A stretch of 64,000 nt of DNA from an uncultured Eubacteriales bacterium (GTDB lineage: Bacteria; Bacillota; Clostridia; Lachnospirales; Lachnospiraceae). The notes beneath the pieces are model-generated. The model did not search any database and was not told where the DNA came from. It worked only from the letters and a program-made list of their open reading frames with translations. Location: NCBI GenBank assembly GCA_900314845.1, contig OMWV01000011.1, forward strand, positions 62,001 through 126,000. Reading direction: 5' to 3'. The number at the start of each line of letters is the position of its first letter. Position 1 is the stretch's first letter. Positions 24,983 to 35,348 of the stretch are shown here, in pieces. The translations under genes and the position numbers were made by a program.

Positions 24983-26308
24983 ATGAGCAAACCAATCGTT
25001 GCTATAGTTGGCAGACCGAATGTTGGCAAGTCCACACTTTTTAACGCGCTTGCGGGGAGGCAGATCTCCATCGTCAAGGATACGCCCGGAGTGACCCGGG
25101 ACCGCATTTACGCGGATGTATCCTGGCTGGACAAGGAATTTACCCTGATAGATACCGGAGGCATTGAGCCTAAAACGGACGATCTGATGCTCAGGAGCAT
25201 GAGGGAGCAGGCGCAGATAGCGATAGAGACGGCCGACGTCATTATATTCCTTACGGATGTAAGACAGGGCCTGGTGGACGCAGATTTTCAGGTGGCGGAT
25301 ATGATCCGCAGAGCCCAGAAGAAGGTCGTTCTTGCTGTCAATAAGGTTGACAGCTTTAAGAAGATGATGCCGGATGTCTACGAATTTTATAACCTGGGAA
25401 TAGGGGATCCTGTTCCGGTCAGCGGCGGTTCAAAGCTCGGCCTGGGCGATCTCCTGGATGAGGTGATCAGGAATTTCCCGGAAAACGCCGGCAATGAAGA
25501 GGAAGACGACAGGCCCAGGATCGCCGTCGTAGGTAAGCCGAATGTGGGTAAGTCGTCTCTTATAAACAGGCTGACAGGTCAGAACCGGGTGATCGTGACG
25601 GATATTGCCGGTACGACAAGGGATGCGATCGATACAGTCATCCGCAGCAATGGAAAAGAGTACGTTTTCATCGATACAGCCGGCATCCGCAGAAAGAGCC
25701 GGGTCCATGAGGATATTGAGAGATACAGCATTATCCGTACTGTTTCTGCTGTCGAGAGAGCCGATGTCGTTGTTGTCGTGATAGATGCACAGGAGGGTGT
25801 CACGGAGCAGGATGCCAAGATAGCCGGGATCGCTCACGAGCAGGGCAAGGGCATGATCATTGCGGTGAATAAGTGGGATGCTGTTGAGAAGAATAACAAC
25901 ACCATGAGCAAGTTTTCCCGTGATATCAGGAATAAGCTTCCTTTTGCCCCCTATGCGCAGATCATCTATATATCTGCCCTGACCGGTCAGAGGATGCACA
26001 GGCTTTTTGAGGTGATAGATATTGTCATAGAGAACTGTTCCCAGCGTATAGCGACAGGAGTTCTCAATGAGATCATAAGTGAGGCGGCAGCGCTCAAACA
26101 GCCGCCTTCAGATAAGGGACGCAGGCTCAGGCTTCTCTATGCGACGCAGGTGGCCGTGAAACCGCCGGCTTTTGTCATATTCATCAATGATAAGAAGCTG
26201 ACTCATTTTTCCTATACCAGGTATCTGGAGAATCAGATCAGGGAGACATTTGGATTTCAGGGAACACCGATCCGCATCATGTACAGGGAACGCAAGGAGA
26301 AGAGATAG
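24983..26308 (+). CDS. der: Ribosome assembly GTPase Der (EngA)
   Basis: Double GTPase required for 50S assembly. The 441 residues hold two G domains, G1 GRPNVGKSTLFNAL near residue 9 with DTGGIEP and NKVD, and G1' GKPNVGKSSLINRL near 185 with DTAGIRRK and NKWD. A KH-like C-terminal domain ends in GTPIRIMYRERK. GAAAGGTGAAG precedes ATG 24983. plsY begins at the base after its stop. Confidence 0.98.
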   Translation: MSKPIVAIVGRPNVGKSTLFNALAGRQISIVKDTPGVTRDRIYADVSWLDKEFTLIDTGGIEPKTDDLMLRSMREQAQIAIETADVIIFLTDVRQGLVDADFQVADMIRRAQKKVVLAVNKVDSFKKMMPDVYEFYNLGIGDPVPVSGGSKLGLGDLLDEVIRNFPENAGNEEEDDRPRIAVVGKPNVGKSSLINRLTGQNRVIVTDIAGTTRDAIDTVIRSNGKEYVFIDTAGIRRKSRVHEDIERYSIIRTVSAVERADVVVVVIDAQEGVTEQDAKIAGIAHEQGKGMIIAVNKWDAVEKNNNTMSKFSRDIRNKLPFAPYAQIIYISALTGQRMHRLFEVIDIVIENCSQRIATGVLNEIISEAAALKQPPSDKGRRLRLLYATQVAVKPPAFVIFINDKKLTHFSYTRYLENQIRETFGFQGTPIRIMYRERKEKR

Positions 26309-26929
26309 ATGCTGGTAAGAATTGTCATCTGTCTTGCCATAGGCTATTGTTTTGGCCTTTTTCAGACCGGGTATGTTTATGGCAGGCTCGTTAAGGGAAT
26401 AGATATCAGAGATTACGGAAGCCACAGTTCAGGAGCTACAAACACTGTGCGAACCCTGGGAAAGGGCGCCGGATATATTGTTTTTGCCGGGGATGTCCTG
26501 AAGATGGTCGCAGCTGTCCATCTGGTGCGTTTTATCATATTTCCTTCCGGCGCCTATGCCTGGGAGCTCTCTATGATCGCCGGGATTGGAGTTATCCTGG
26601 GCCATGATTTTCCCTTCTATATGCATTTTAAAGGGGGGAAAGGCATATCAGCGACGGGAGGACTTATGCTGGCCCTCAATCCGCTGATTGCTCTGATAGA
26701 GGGGATCCTGTTCGGAATTGTATTTTATTCAACCAGATATGTCTCTGTCGCTTCACTGACAGTTACCGCTGTCTTTCCCTTTATGCTGCTGATATTTTTC
26801 CCCGGACATCCGTTTATGGTACTGATCGCTGCCATTATAGCTGCCTTTGACTGGTGGCAGCACAGATCGAATATCAGCCGTCTGAGACATGGGACAGAGA
26901 ATCGATTCGACAAGAAGAAAAAAGGATAG
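26309..26929 (+). CDS. plsY: Acyl-phosphate glycerol-3-phosphate acyltransferase PlsY
   Basis: Membrane enzyme that adds the first acyl chain to glycerol 3-phosphate from acyl-phosphate. The 206 residues form about five to six membrane segments. The family loops are [16 protein letters not shown] (usually GSGNxGATN) near residue 36 and [20 protein letters not shown] near 100. The start directly follows the der stop, so it is translationally coupled. In relatives gpsA often follows; here rnhA does. Confidence 0.95.
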   Translation: MLVRIVICLAIGYCFGLFQTGYVYGRLVKGIDIRDYGSHSSGATNTVRTLGKGAGYIVFAGDVLKMVAAVHLVRFIIFPSGAYAWELSMIAGIGVILGHDFPFYMHFKGGKGISATGGLMLALNPLIALIEGILFGIVFYSTRYVSVASLTVTAVFPFMLLIFFPGHPFMVLIAAIIAAFDWWQHRSNISRLRHGTENRFDKKKKG

Positions 26930-26937
26930 TTTTTTAT

Positions 26938-27429
26938 ATGACACAGGTGACGATCTATACAGACGGCTCTTCCAGGGGCAACCCCGGGAATGGGGGGTAC
27001 GGCGCAGTTCTTGAATATACAGATCCGCATGGACAGCTGCACACGAAGGAGCTTTCTGCCGGTTACAGGAGGACGACAAACAACAGGATGGAATTGATGG
27101 GCGTGATCGCTGCCCTGGAGGCGCTGAACAGACCCTGTTCCATTGAACTGTATTCCGACTCCAAGTATATTATTGATGCATTTAACCAGCATTGGATAGA
27201 TGGATGGATAAAAAGGGGCTGGAAGAAAAGTGACAGAGAGCCTGTTAAGAATCAGGATCTGTGGAAGAGACTGATAGAGGATGCCGCAGAGCACAGGATC
27301 AGCTGGCACTGGGTGAAGGGCCATGACGGGCATACGCAGAATGAGCGGTGCGATGCCCTGGCAACGGAAGCGGCGGATGCCGATCCGGCAGGTCAGCTCG
27401 ACGATACCGGCTACCTGGAGGAAAACTGA
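26938..27429 (+). CDS. rnhA: Ribonuclease HI
   Basis: Cleaves the RNA strand of RNA-DNA hybrids. The 163 residues hold all four acidic active-site residues, in [24 protein letters not shown] and NERCDALA, and a basic handle [18 protein letters not shown] as in E. coli RNase HI. ATG 26938 begins [10 protein letters not shown]; the open frame upstream lies within plsY. The ribosome site is poor (AAAAAGGATAG), suggesting coupling with plsY 8 bases upstream. Confidence 0.96.
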   Translation: MTQVTIYTDGSSRGNPGNGGYGAVLEYTDPHGQLHTKELSAGYRRTTNNRMELMGVIAALEALNRPCSIELYSDSKYIIDAFNQHWIDGWIKRGWKKSDREPVKNQDLWKRLIEDAAEHRISWHWVKGHDGHTQNERCDALATEAADADPAGQLDDTGYLEEN

Positions 27430-27486
27430 ACTTTTCCCGGACCCGTGCCGGATGACAGGAGGCCGGCTGATATTTGGTGAACAGAC

Positions 27487-28920
27487 ATGATTAGATTTCC
27501 AGATGAATTCAGAGACCGGATGAAGCAGATGCTCGGTCAGGAGTATGAGGACTTTGAGAAGAGCTTTGAAAAGGAATTTCACAATGGGATTCGGGTCAAT
27601 ACTCTCAAGGCTGATGCGAAAAGTTTTTTTTCCGATGAAGAGTTTTCATTAAAGCGAATACCATGGACAGATAACGGGTTCTACATGGGAAGGGAGAAGC
27701 GTTTTTATTCTTCTCATCCATACTACCATGCGGGACTTTATTATATTCAGGAGGCCAGCGCTATGGTGCCGGCCAGACTGATGGATGCCAGACCCGGTCA
27801 GCGTCTTCTCGATCTTTGTGCCGCGCCGGGAGGCAAGAGTACAGAGCTGGCTGCCAGGATGCGGGGGGAAGGGCTGTTGATCTCAAATGACGTGAGCCGG
27901 TCAAGAGCAAAAGCCCTCGTTCATAATATAGAGACAATGGGCTTTACAAACTGCGTAGTGACAAGCGCGGCTCCGGATAAGCTGGCCTCGCTGCTGCCGG
28001 AATTTTTTGACGGGATCCTCATAGACGCTCCCTGTTCCGGTGAGGGGATGTTTCACAAGGAAGCCTCTATGATGGAGAGCTGGAAGAGGAGCGGGCCTGA
28101 TTTCTATCATGATCTGCAGAAAGAGATCTTAGCGAGTGCGGCGGCCATGCTGGCGCCTGGAGGCAGGCTTGTCTACTCAACCTGTACATTTTCTCCTCAG
28201 GAGGATGAGGGGTCCATCGCCTGGTTCCTGAAAAATTATCCTGATTTTCATGTGGAGGAGATTGATGCAGATCTGCTCTGCGGCATGCCGGGAATCGACA
28301 GGGGGCAGGCAAAGTGGCTCGATTTGTGCCCGGAAGGGGAGAAGTCCGTGGATTACCCGGATGAGATCACTGATCAGCTGGGCAGAACCCTTCGGCTGTG
28401 GCCTCAGCATCTGGAAGGCGAGGGACATTTTGCGGCTGTCTTAAGAAAAGACGGTGTGAGGCAGGCTCACCCGGCGGACACCGGGCGGAATGTAAGAGGA
28501 AAAGATCTGGACCCTTTCTTTCGATTTCTCCATGAGATGGGCATATCATTTCAGCCGGAGGCGGGAAGACTGAGACTGTCAAACGGCTACGTTCAGTACC
28601 TGCCGCAGGGAATGCCGGATCTTCCGGGGGTACATATCCTCAGGAGCGGCTGGTTCCTTGGCCAGATAAAGAAAGACAGATTCGAGCCAAGCGGTGCTTT
28701 TGCCAGGGGGCTTAAAAAGAGCCGGTGCAGCAGAGTCATCAGCCTCCCTTCCTCCGGGAAGGATATCAGAAGCTATCTGAAGTGTCAGACTCTCGATGTG
28801 GGCTCCGATCTTCCTTCCGGCTGGTATCTGGTGTGCATGGATGACTGGCCGGTCGGCTGGTGCAAGATAGGCGGCGGCAGGTTCAAGAATAAGTATCCTG
28901 CCGGCTGGAGGATCCTTTAG
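27487..28920 (+). CDS. RsmF/NSUN-type RNA cytosine-C5 methyltransferase
   Basis: A 477-residue SAM-dependent methylase of the NOL1/NOP2/Sun family. Motif I is LDLCAAPGGKSTEL near residue 105; motif IV DAPCSGEGMF near 180 has the release cysteine; motif VI STCTFSPQEDEG near 235 has the catalytic cysteine. The C-terminal region has the extra domain and PUA-like ending (GWYLVCMDDWPVGWCK) of the RsmF/YebU group, so a 16S rRNA C1407-type target is likely. A tRNA target cannot be excluded. The gene lies 57 bases after rnhA. Confidence 0.88.
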   Translation: MIRFPDEFRDRMKQMLGQEYEDFEKSFEKEFHNGIRVNTLKADAKSFFSDEEFSLKRIPWTDNGFYMGREKRFYSSHPYYHAGLYYIQEASAMVPARLMDARPGQRLLDLCAAPGGKSTELAARMRGEGLLISNDVSRSRAKALVHNIETMGFTNCVVTSAAPDKLASLLPEFFDGILIDAPCSGEGMFHKEASMMESWKRSGPDFYHDLQKEILASAAAMLAPGGRLVYSTCTFSPQEDEGSIAWFLKNYPDFHVEEIDADLLCGMPGIDRGQAKWLDLCPEGEKSVDYPDEITDQLGRTLRLWPQHLEGEGHFAAVLRKDGVRQAHPADTGRNVRGKDLDPFFRFLHEMGISFQPEAGRLRLSNGYVQYLPQGMPDLPGVHILRSGWFLGQIKKDRFEPSGAFARGLKKSRCSRVISLPSSGKDIRSYLKCQTLDVGSDLPSGWYLVCMDDWPVGWCKIGGGRFKNKYPAGWRIL

Positions 28921-28952
28921 GATCCGGGCTCCGAGACAGTTTATGGAAGCGT

Positions 28953-29687
28953 ATGATGAAGAATATGAGACTGGACCGGTACCTTTGCGAGATGTCAGAA
29001 GGTACCCGCAAAGAAATAAAGCAGAAGATCAAAAGCGGACTTGTCACGGTGAATGGTCAGACAGCCAGTGATCCGGGCATGCATGTAGATCGCGCGGATC
29101 TTGTCCTTCTGGGGGGGAGACCTGTCGTCTACGAGGAATTCGTCTATTTCATGATGAATAAGCCCCAGGGGGTACTGACAGCCACCATGGACAAGAAGCA
29201 GCAGACAGTTTTGGATCTGATAGATGAGAAGACGAGGAAAGATCTCTTCCCCGTGGGCAGACTGGATAAGGATACAGAAGGCCTGCTTCTTATCTGCAAC
29301 GATGGGCAGCTGGCCCACGCGCTCCTGGCCCCGGCCAGACATGTTCAGAAGGTATACAGAGCTGACGTGAAGGGAATAGTCACTCAGAAAGATGTGGAGA
29401 GTTTTGCCAGGGGACTTGAGATAGACGATCAGTGGACCGCAAGACCAGCCAGGCTGACGATACTTAAGACGGATCAGACTGCCGGTACAAGCCAGATAGA
29501 GATCTCTATTGTCGAGGGCCGCTTTCATCAGATAAAGAGAATGTTCCAGGCTGTGGGGAAAGAGGTCATTTCCCTGAAAAGAATTTCCATGGGGCCTCTT
29601 GTGCTTGACGGGCGCCTGGAACCGGGTTCCTTCAGAAGACTTACGGATGAGGAAATAAAAGAACTGAAAAAACTGCAGAATGGGTAA
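28953..29687 (+). CDS. rsuA: RsuA-family pseudouridine synthase
   Basis: A 244-residue rRNA pseudouridine synthase. An N-terminal S4 RNA-binding domain (MRLDRYLCEMSEGTRKEIKQ) is followed by the catalytic domain with NKPQGVLTAT and the active aspartate in VGRLDKDTEGLLLI, then RFHQIKRMF. The family acts on 16S or 23S rRNA; RsuA-type 16S U516 is the likeliest target by overall form, but RluB/E-type activity is possible. ATG at 28953 has only GGAAGC upstream; the ATG at 28956 or 28965 could also be used. Confidence 0.87.
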   Translation: MMKNMRLDRYLCEMSEGTRKEIKQKIKSGLVTVNGQTASDPGMHVDRADLVLLGGRPVVYEEFVYFMMNKPQGVLTATMDKKQQTVLDLIDEKTRKDLFPVGRLDKDTEGLLLICNDGQLAHALLAPARHVQKVYRADVKGIVTQKDVESFARGLEIDDQWTARPARLTILKTDQTAGTSQIEISIVEGRFHQIKRMFQAVGKEVISLKRISMGPLVLDGRLEPGSFRRLTDEEIKELKKLQNG

Positions 29688-29699
29688 GGAAGACGGGAC

Positions 29700-30386
29700 A
29701 TGAAAGATTTGGATAAGATGCTGCAGGGAATAGATGCCGTTCTCTTTGATATAGACGGTACGCTGATAGATTCCATGGGAGTATGGGGAGATATAGACAG
29801 GATATATCTGAGCCGCTATGGCAAGGAGATGAAGCCGGATCTGCAGAAGGAGCTGGCAGGGATCAGCATTCAGGAGACAGCAGACTATTTCAGAAATGTG
29901 ATCGGCATAGATGAGCCTGCGGAAAAGATGCTCAGCGATTGGAATGAGCTGGCTTACAAGGAGTACCATGACGTCGTTATGCCAAAGCCGGGAGCCCTGA
30001 AGTGGGTGAAGGATCTTGACAGGCGGGGAATAAAGATGGCTGTCGGGACGAGCAATACCAGGAAACTGGCTGAGACTGTTCTTCAGGTCAGAGGATTTAT
30101 GCCTTATTTTAAGGTTATCCTGACTGGGGAGGACGTGAAAAAAGGAAAGCCGGATCCCTACATTTATCAGGAATGCGCGCTGAGACTGGATACTCCTCCG
30201 GACAGATGTCTTGTCTTTGAGGATATATATTCCGGCGTTATGGCAGGAAGGAACGCAGGAATGAAGACATGCGCGGTCTGGGATAAATATGCAGCCTATG
30301 AGGATGCCCAGAAGAGAGCATATGCCGATTACTATATCCAGTCATTCAATGATATCTATGACAACAAGGTTGAGTTTCTCAGATAA
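29700..30386 (+). CDS. HAD superfamily phosphatase, beta-phosphoglucomutase-like
   Basis: A 228-residue haloacid-dehalogenase-fold hydrolase with motif I FDIDGTLIDSMG, a helical cap, motif II VGTSNT, the motif III lysine in GKPDPYIYQECA and motif IV VFEDIYSGV. This is the subclass of phosphatases and phosphomutases on small sugar phosphates; the substrate is not readable. It starts 13 bases after the RsuA-like gene, and a second pseudouridine synthase follows, so all three are probably co-transcribed. Rescue of pseudouridine phosphate is a speculative link only. Confidence 0.85.
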   Translation: MKDLDKMLQGIDAVLFDIDGTLIDSMGVWGDIDRIYLSRYGKEMKPDLQKELAGISIQETADYFRNVIGIDEPAEKMLSDWNELAYKEYHDVVMPKPGALKWVKDLDRRGIKMAVGTSNTRKLAETVLQVRGFMPYFKVILTGEDVKKGKPDPYIYQECALRLDTPPDRCLVFEDIYSGVMAGRNAGMKTCAVWDKYAAYEDAQKRAYADYYIQSFNDIYDNKVEFLR

Positions 30387-30416
30387 GGATCGGGAAGCCG
30401 GAGGTGATAGGGACCC

Positions 30417-31481
30417 ATGCAGAAGATAAGTGTCGGCGCAGCGGATGCCGGACAGAGGCTTGACAAGTGTTTATTCAGACACCTTTCCCAGGCGCCTTCC
30501 GGTTTTGTCTATAAGATGCTGAGAAAAAAGAATATCACGCTCAATGGTCATAAGGCTTCCGGGAAGGAGAAACTGGAGCCGGGAGATGAGATCAGCCTCT
30601 GGCTTTCCGATGAGACGATAGAAAAGTTCCGCACTCAGGAAAAAGCTGACATCTCTTTAGTTCTGCCGGATCCTGATATCGTTTTTGAGAACAGCGATAT
30701 CCTGATCATGAATAAGCCCTCAGGCCAGCTTTCCCAGAAGGCTCAGCCGCAGGACATCTCGGCCAATGAGATCATGATATCCTATCTGCAAAGGAGCGGG
30801 CAGATCAGCAGACAGCAGCTCAGAAGTTTCAGACCCTCTGTCTGCAACAGGCTGGACAGGAATACAAGCGGTCTGATCTGTGCAGGGAAGACCATGGCGG
30901 GGCTTCAGTTCCTTACCGGATGCTTCAGAGACAGAAGCATTCATAAGTACTATGAATGCATTGCCGCGGGCAGGATCGAGCAGGGAGAGAGGATCAGCGG
31001 ATACCTGTCCAAGGATCATGAGAGGAACAGGGTCCGTATCAGCACATCGGGCGGACATCACGCAGATTATATCGAAACACAGTATACGCCGGCGGCATGG
31101 GGGCAGATCCATGATCTCAGGCACAGACCGGTGGATATCACACTGCTCAGAGTTTTGCTTGTCACGGGCAGGACGCATCAGATCAGGGCCCACCTGGCCA
31201 GTATCGGTCATCCTCTGATCGGCGACAATAAGTATGGAGACAGCAGTCTCAATGAATATTTCAGAGCATCTTATAAATTGAAACATCAGCTGCTCCATTC
31301 AGCTTATCTGGTCATGCCGGATAAGATACCGGATGCATTTAAAAATTGTCCCGGCATATGCAATCTGGCGGGGAAGAGTTTTCATGCGGCAAGGCCGGCA
31401 GTATTTGACAGGATAATCAGCAATGAGGGGATGAGTCATGGCGACATGGAATTCCAGGGGACTGAGAGGTTCTCTTCTTGA
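30417..31481 (+). CDS. RluA/RluD-family pseudouridine synthase
   Basis: A 354-residue pseudouridine synthase with an N-terminal S4 domain (VGAADAGQRLDKCLFRHL), MNKPSGQL, the catalytic aspartate in NRLDRNTSGLICAGKT, and the RTHQIRAHLASIGHPLIGD segment that defines the RluA/RluC/RluD group. The target site in 23S rRNA is not determinable. GGAGGTGATAGG precedes ATG 30417. Its 3' end overlaps the start of recU by 44 bases in another frame. Confidence 0.9.
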   Translation: MQKISVGAADAGQRLDKCLFRHLSQAPSGFVYKMLRKKNITLNGHKASGKEKLEPGDEISLWLSDETIEKFRTQEKADISLVLPDPDIVFENSDILIMNKPSGQLSQKAQPQDISANEIMISYLQRSGQISRQQLRSFRPSVCNRLDRNTSGLICAGKTMAGLQFLTGCFRDRSIHKYYECIAAGRIEQGERISGYLSKDHERNRVRISTSGGHHADYIETQYTPAAWGQIHDLRHRPVDITLLRVLLVTGRTHQIRAHLASIGHPLIGDNKYGDSSLNEYFRASYKLKHQLLHSAYLVMPDKIPDAFKNCPGICNLAGKSFHAARPAVFDRIISNEGMSHGDMEFQGTERFSS

Positions 31482-31977
31482 GGATATGATAAACCAGACG
31501 AATGAAAAATATCGGTCTGAGCACCTTGCCCTCATACAGAAGATACCGACGCCGATCACACCGGTGCGCATGGACAAGGCTTCTCACCAGATCACCCTTG
31601 CCTACTTTGACCAGAGGAGTACGGTGGATTATATCGGGGCGGTTCAGGGTATCCCGGTATGTTTTGACGCCAAAGAGTGCAAGACCGGGAATTTTCCCAT
31701 TCAGAATATCCATGAGCACCAGATCGTCTTTATGCAGGATTTTGAGGATCAGGGCGGGATCGCCTTCCTGGTGATCTATTTTTCAGAGGCCGGAAGATTT
31801 TTTTATCTTCCCTACGGGAAACTGGTATATTTTTGGAACAGATCGAAGACAGGACACCAGAAGCATTTTTCCATAGAAGAGCTGGATCCGGCCTATGAGA
31901 TCCGCTGCAATGGTTTCCTGCTCAGTTATCTGGAGCAGCTTCAGCTGGATATTCTGTCGCGGCCAGAGCCGGGATAA
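31438..31977 (+). CDS. recU: Holliday junction resolvase RecU
   Basis: Firmicute-type resolvase of 179 residues that cleaves four-way junctions during recombination and chromosome separation. The nuclease core is STVDYIGAVQG followed by VCFDAKECKT, giving the D-ExK active site, with GNFPIQNIHEHQIVFM after it as in RecU. The start overlaps the preceding gene by 44 bases, with GAGGGGATGAGTC before ATG 31438. RecU usually pairs with a penicillin-binding protein gene; here it follows an rRNA modification gene. Confidence 0.92.
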   Translation: MATWNSRGLRGSLLEDMINQTNEKYRSEHLALIQKIPTPITPVRMDKASHQITLAYFDQRSTVDYIGAVQGIPVCFDAKECKTGNFPIQNIHEHQIVFMQDFEDQGGIAFLVIYFSEAGRFFYLPYGKLVYFWNRSKTGHQKHFSIEELDPAYEIRCNGFLLSYLEQLQLDILSRPEPG

Positions 31978-31999
31978 AATATTATCCGCGGATAGAGAC

Positions 32000-32028
32000 T
32001 TGACGCAGACTGATTTGCTGTGTTATCA
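32000..32028 (+). promoter_or_regulatory. Sigma-A promoter of the his operon
   Basis: TTGACG (32000-32005), a 17-base spacer and TTATCA (32023-32028). The leader of about 85 bases has a short TCCGCC/GGCGGA hairpin near 32048-32068. There are no clustered His codons and no T-box sequence, so attenuation is not evident. Confidence 0.7.
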
Positions 32029-32121
32029 TGTTAGCGCACTAAAGCGTCCGCCTCCCCAGACGGCGGATCATAGATCTATACAAAGAGACTATCATAATTT
32101 TACATGGGAGACTATTTTCAT

Positions 32122-33372
32122 ATGAATAATCTGCTGCATACCCCTGACGGAGTCAGGGATATTTACAATGGAGAGTGCCGAAGGAGGAACATCTTATCCG
32201 GCAAGCTGAAAAAAGTGCTGGATCTCTACGGCTATCAGGACATACAAACTCCTACATTCGAGTTTTTTGACATATTTAACAGGGAGAGGGGCACGGTTTC
32301 CTCCCGGAATATGTTCAAGTTTATAGACAGGGAGGGGAATACGCTGGTGCTCAGACCGGATATCACTCCCTCTATCGCCCGCGCGGTGGCCAAATATTTC
32401 CATGAGGAGAAGATCCCCCTCAGGTTTTCCTACTGCGGGAGCACATTTATCAACCACTCCAGACTTCAGGGAAGACTCAGTGAGACGACGCAGATCGGAG
32501 CTGAGCTTGTCATGGATTCCGGCATAGAGGCCGATGCCGAGATGGTATCCCTGGCGGTTCATATGCTGCTGGAAGCCGGTCTGAAGGATTTTCAGATCGA
32601 CATAGGCCATGTGGGATTTTTCAGGGCTCTGGCTGATGTCTCGGGGCTGAGTGAAGAAGAGACCGGTCAGCTGAAGGATCTGATCAACACAAAGAATTAT
32701 TTTGCTGTGGAAGCCTTTGTGGAAGAGCACAGGATAGCTGAGGATGTTTCAAAGCTGCTTGTCATGCTGCCGGAGCTTTTCGGCTCTGTCGATGTGATTG
32801 CCCGGGCCAGGAACATGACATCCAATGAGAGTGCCCTTAAGGTGCTGGATTATCTGGAAAAGCTCTACAGTCTGATCACCGAGTATGGATTTGAGAAGTA
32901 TGTTACCATAGACCTGGGCATGCTCTCGGGTTACGAATACTATACAGATATCATATTCAGAGGTTATACTTACGGGACAGGAGATGCCATCATAAAGGGC
33001 GGACGTTACGACAACCTGATCGGCCAGTTTGGCAAGGAAGCAGCCAGTGTGGGATTTGTCATTGTCCTGGATGAGCTTATGCTGGCCCTGGAAAGGCAGA
33101 AGATACCGGTTCCCTCTTATGATTCTCAGTCACTGGTCCTCTATAGGCCTGACTGTCTGAGCCAGGCGATCCGTACGGCGGCCTCCCTCCGGGCAATAGC
33201 CAGGAGCGTGTCCATGATAAAGGAGGATCCGGGCGTAAGCATGGAGGAGTACAAGGATTACTGCAGAAGACTGAATATAGAGAGCATTCTGCACGTTACA
33301 GATCAGGAAACCATAGAAAAGATAGATATCGCGGACGGCAGCATCCAGAAGATGCCCGTACCGCAGGCATGA
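32122..33372 (+). CDS. hisZ: ATP phosphoribosyltransferase regulatory subunit HisZ
   Basis: Histidyl-tRNA-synthetase-like protein without aminoacylation activity; it forms the regulatory subunit with short HisG in the first step of histidine synthesis. The 416 residues begin [16 protein letters not shown] and contain motif 2-like [29 protein letters not shown] and [14 protein letters not shown] 32122 is chosen because GGGAGA lies 10 bases upstream; an in-frame ATG at 32104 has no ribosome site. It leads the his operon. Confidence 0.93.
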   Translation: MNNLLHTPDGVRDIYNGECRRRNILSGKLKKVLDLYGYQDIQTPTFEFFDIFNRERGTVSSRNMFKFIDREGNTLVLRPDITPSIARAVAKYFHEEKIPLRFSYCGSTFINHSRLQGRLSETTQIGAELVMDSGIEADAEMVSLAVHMLLEAGLKDFQIDIGHVGFFRALADVSGLSEEETGQLKDLINTKNYFAVEAFVEEHRIAEDVSKLLVMLPELFGSVDVIARARNMTSNESALKVLDYLEKLYSLITEYGFEKYVTIDLGMLSGYEYYTDIIFRGYTYGTGDAIIKGGRYDNLIGQFGKEAASVGFVIVLDELMLALERQKIPVPSYDSQSLVLYRPDCLSQAIRTAASLRAIARSVSMIKEDPGVSMEEYKDYCRRLNIESILHVTDQETIEKIDIADGSIQKMPVPQA

Positions 33373-33389
33373 AGATCCGGGAGGGAGAT

Positions 33390-34028
33390 ATGAAGTATTT
33401 GACATTTGCCCTTGCCAAGGGAAGACTGGCCAATAAGTCGCTGGATCTTTTTGAGAAATGCGGCATCAACATGGAAGAGATGCGCGATCCGGATACCAGG
33501 AAACTGATATTTACAAATGAAGAGCTGAAGATCAGGATGTTTCTGGCAAAGCCCTCAGACGTTCCCACTTATGTGGATTACGGGGCTGCCGATATTGGAA
33601 TAGCCGGCAAGGATACCCTGCTCGAAGAGGGAAGAAAACTTTACGAGGTGCTGGACCTGGGCTTTGGAAAGTGCAGGATGTGTGTCTGCGGTCCCCAGGA
33701 GGCTGCCCAGTATCTCAGGCATCATCAGATGATCCGGGTGGCCAGCAAGTATCCCAATATTGCCAAGAATTATTTCTATAATGTCAAACATCAGACAGTT
33801 GAGATCATAAAGCTCAACGGGTCAGTGGAGCTGGCCCCGATCGTAGGACTGTCTGAGGTGATCGTAGATATTGTTGAGACAGGCTCTACGCTCAGGGAAA
33901 ACGGTCTCAAGGTGCTGGAGGAGATATGTCCCCTCTCGGCCAGGGTCGTTGTGAATCCCGTCAGCATGAAGATGGAGAACGAGAGGATCATGAAGCTGAT
34001 AAAAGAGCTCAAGGAACTTACAAGATGA
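33390..34028 (+). CDS. hisG: ATP phosphoribosyltransferase catalytic subunit HisG (short form)
   Basis: Catalyses the joining of ATP and PRPP, the first committed step of histidine synthesis. At 212 residues it is the short form that needs HisZ, which is encoded just upstream. Motifs are [21 protein letters not shown] and the PRPP loop [21 protein letters not shown] 33390 follows GGGAGGGAG directly; an ATG at 33369, overlapping the hisZ stop, would add seven residues and has no good ribosome site. Confidence 0.96.
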   Translation: MKYLTFALAKGRLANKSLDLFEKCGINMEEMRDPDTRKLIFTNEELKIRMFLAKPSDVPTYVDYGAADIGIAGKDTLLEEGRKLYEVLDLGFGKCRMCVCGPQEAAQYLRHHQMIRVASKYPNIAKNYFYNVKHQTVEIIKLNGSVELAPIVGLSEVIVDIVETGSTLRENGLKVLEEICPLSARVVVNPVSMKMENERIMKLIKELKELTR

Positions 34029-34042
34029 AGGAGAGATAGATC

Positions 34043-35347
34043 ATGCCGCTTGAGATAACAAAAATTGCGCCGGATACGCTGGACAGTCTTCAGGATAAAC
34101 TTTTAAAGAGAAGTCCGAACAACTATACGGAATATGAGGAGACCGTTCACGGTATCGTGGACCGGGTGAAAAAAGATGGTGATAAGGCACTGTTTGAGAT
34201 GACAAAGCAGTTTGACGGGGCCGATATCGATGCCGGCAATATCAGGGTCACGGAGGATGAGATCCAGGAAGCATACAGGCAGGTAGACACAAAAGTTGTT
34301 GAGGTCATCCGCAGAGCCCTTGTCAATATAAGATCTTATCATGAAAAGCAGAAGAGGAACAGCTGGTTCGACTATTCTGAGTCCGGCACGATACTTGGGC
34401 AGAAGATCACGCCGATGGAGAAGGTCGGTGTCTATGTCCCGGGCGGGAAGGCAGCATATCCTTCATCTGTACTGATGAATATCGTCCCGGCAAAGGTCGC
34501 GGGAGTTTCGAGGATCGTCATGACGACGCCTCCCGGTAAGGACGGCAAGGTCAATCCCGGCACTCTGGTGGCAGCCAATGAAGCGGGAGCGGATGAGATA
34601 TACAAGGTCGGCGGCGCTCAGGCGATCGCGGCTCTTGCCTTTGGCACGGAATCTGTCCCCAAGGTCGATAAGATCGTCGGACCCGGCAATATTTTTGTCG
34701 CTCTTGCCAAGAAATCTGTCTATGGATTTGTCAGCATAGATTCCATTGCCGGTCCCAGCGAGATCCTTGTGATAGCTGATGAGACAGCGAACCCTCATTA
34801 TGTAGCGGCAGACCTTCTGTCCCAGGCAGAGCATGATCAGCTGGCCTGCTCCATTCTTGTCACCACAAGTGAAAAACTTGCCCAGGATGTGAATAAGGAG
34901 ATAGAGGGGTACCTTAAGGTTCTTTCCAGAAAAGATATCATAGAAAAGTCCCTGGAAAACTATGGACATGCCCTGATCGCTCCCGATATGGACAAGGCGG
35001 TGGAGATCGCAAATACCATCGCTCCGGAACACCTGGAGATCGTGACAGCCAATCCCTTTGAAGTCATGACAAGGATCAAGAATGCAGGCGCTATCTTTAT
35101 AGGTGAGTACAGCAGTGAGCCTCTGGGCGATTATTACGCCGGTCCCAATCATATCCTTCCGACAAACGGAACCGCAAGATTTTTCTCTCCTCTTGGCGTA
35201 GATGACTTTGTCAAGAAGTCCAGTATCATCTACTATTCCAGACAGGCACTGGAGAGGGACAAGGACGATATCATGGCATTTGCCCAGGCAGAGTCTCTTA
35301 CAGCTCACGCGAACTCCATCCGCGTCAGATTTGATGAGGAGAGGTAA
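34043..35347 (+). CDS. hisD: Histidinol dehydrogenase
   Basis: Oxidises histidinol to histidine in two NAD-linked steps with a bound zinc. The 434 residues have VYVPGGKAAYPSSVLMN, GGAQAIAALAFGT, GPGNIFVALAKK, DSIAGPSEILVIAD and GPNHILPT, the last including a metal-binding histidine. Length is standard. AAGGAGAG precedes ATG 34043. The hisB start is 2 bases after its stop. Confidence 0.98.
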   Translation: MPLEITKIAPDTLDSLQDKLLKRSPNNYTEYEETVHGIVDRVKKDGDKALFEMTKQFDGADIDAGNIRVTEDEIQEAYRQVDTKVVEVIRRALVNIRSYHEKQKRNSWFDYSESGTILGQKITPMEKVGVYVPGGKAAYPSSVLMNIVPAKVAGVSRIVMTTPPGKDGKVNPGTLVAANEAGADEIYKVGGAQAIAALAFGTESVPKVDKIVGPGNIFVALAKKSVYGFVSIDSIAGPSEILVIADETANPHYVAADLLSQAEHDQLACSILVTTSEKLAQDVNKEIEGYLKVLSRKDIIEKSLENYGHALIAPDMDKAVEIANTIAPEHLEIVTANPFEVMTRIKNAGAIFIGEYSSEPLGDYYAGPNHILPTNGTARFFSPLGVDDFVKKSSIIYYSRQALERDKDDIMAFAQAESLTAHANSIRVRFDEER

Positions 35348-35348
35348 G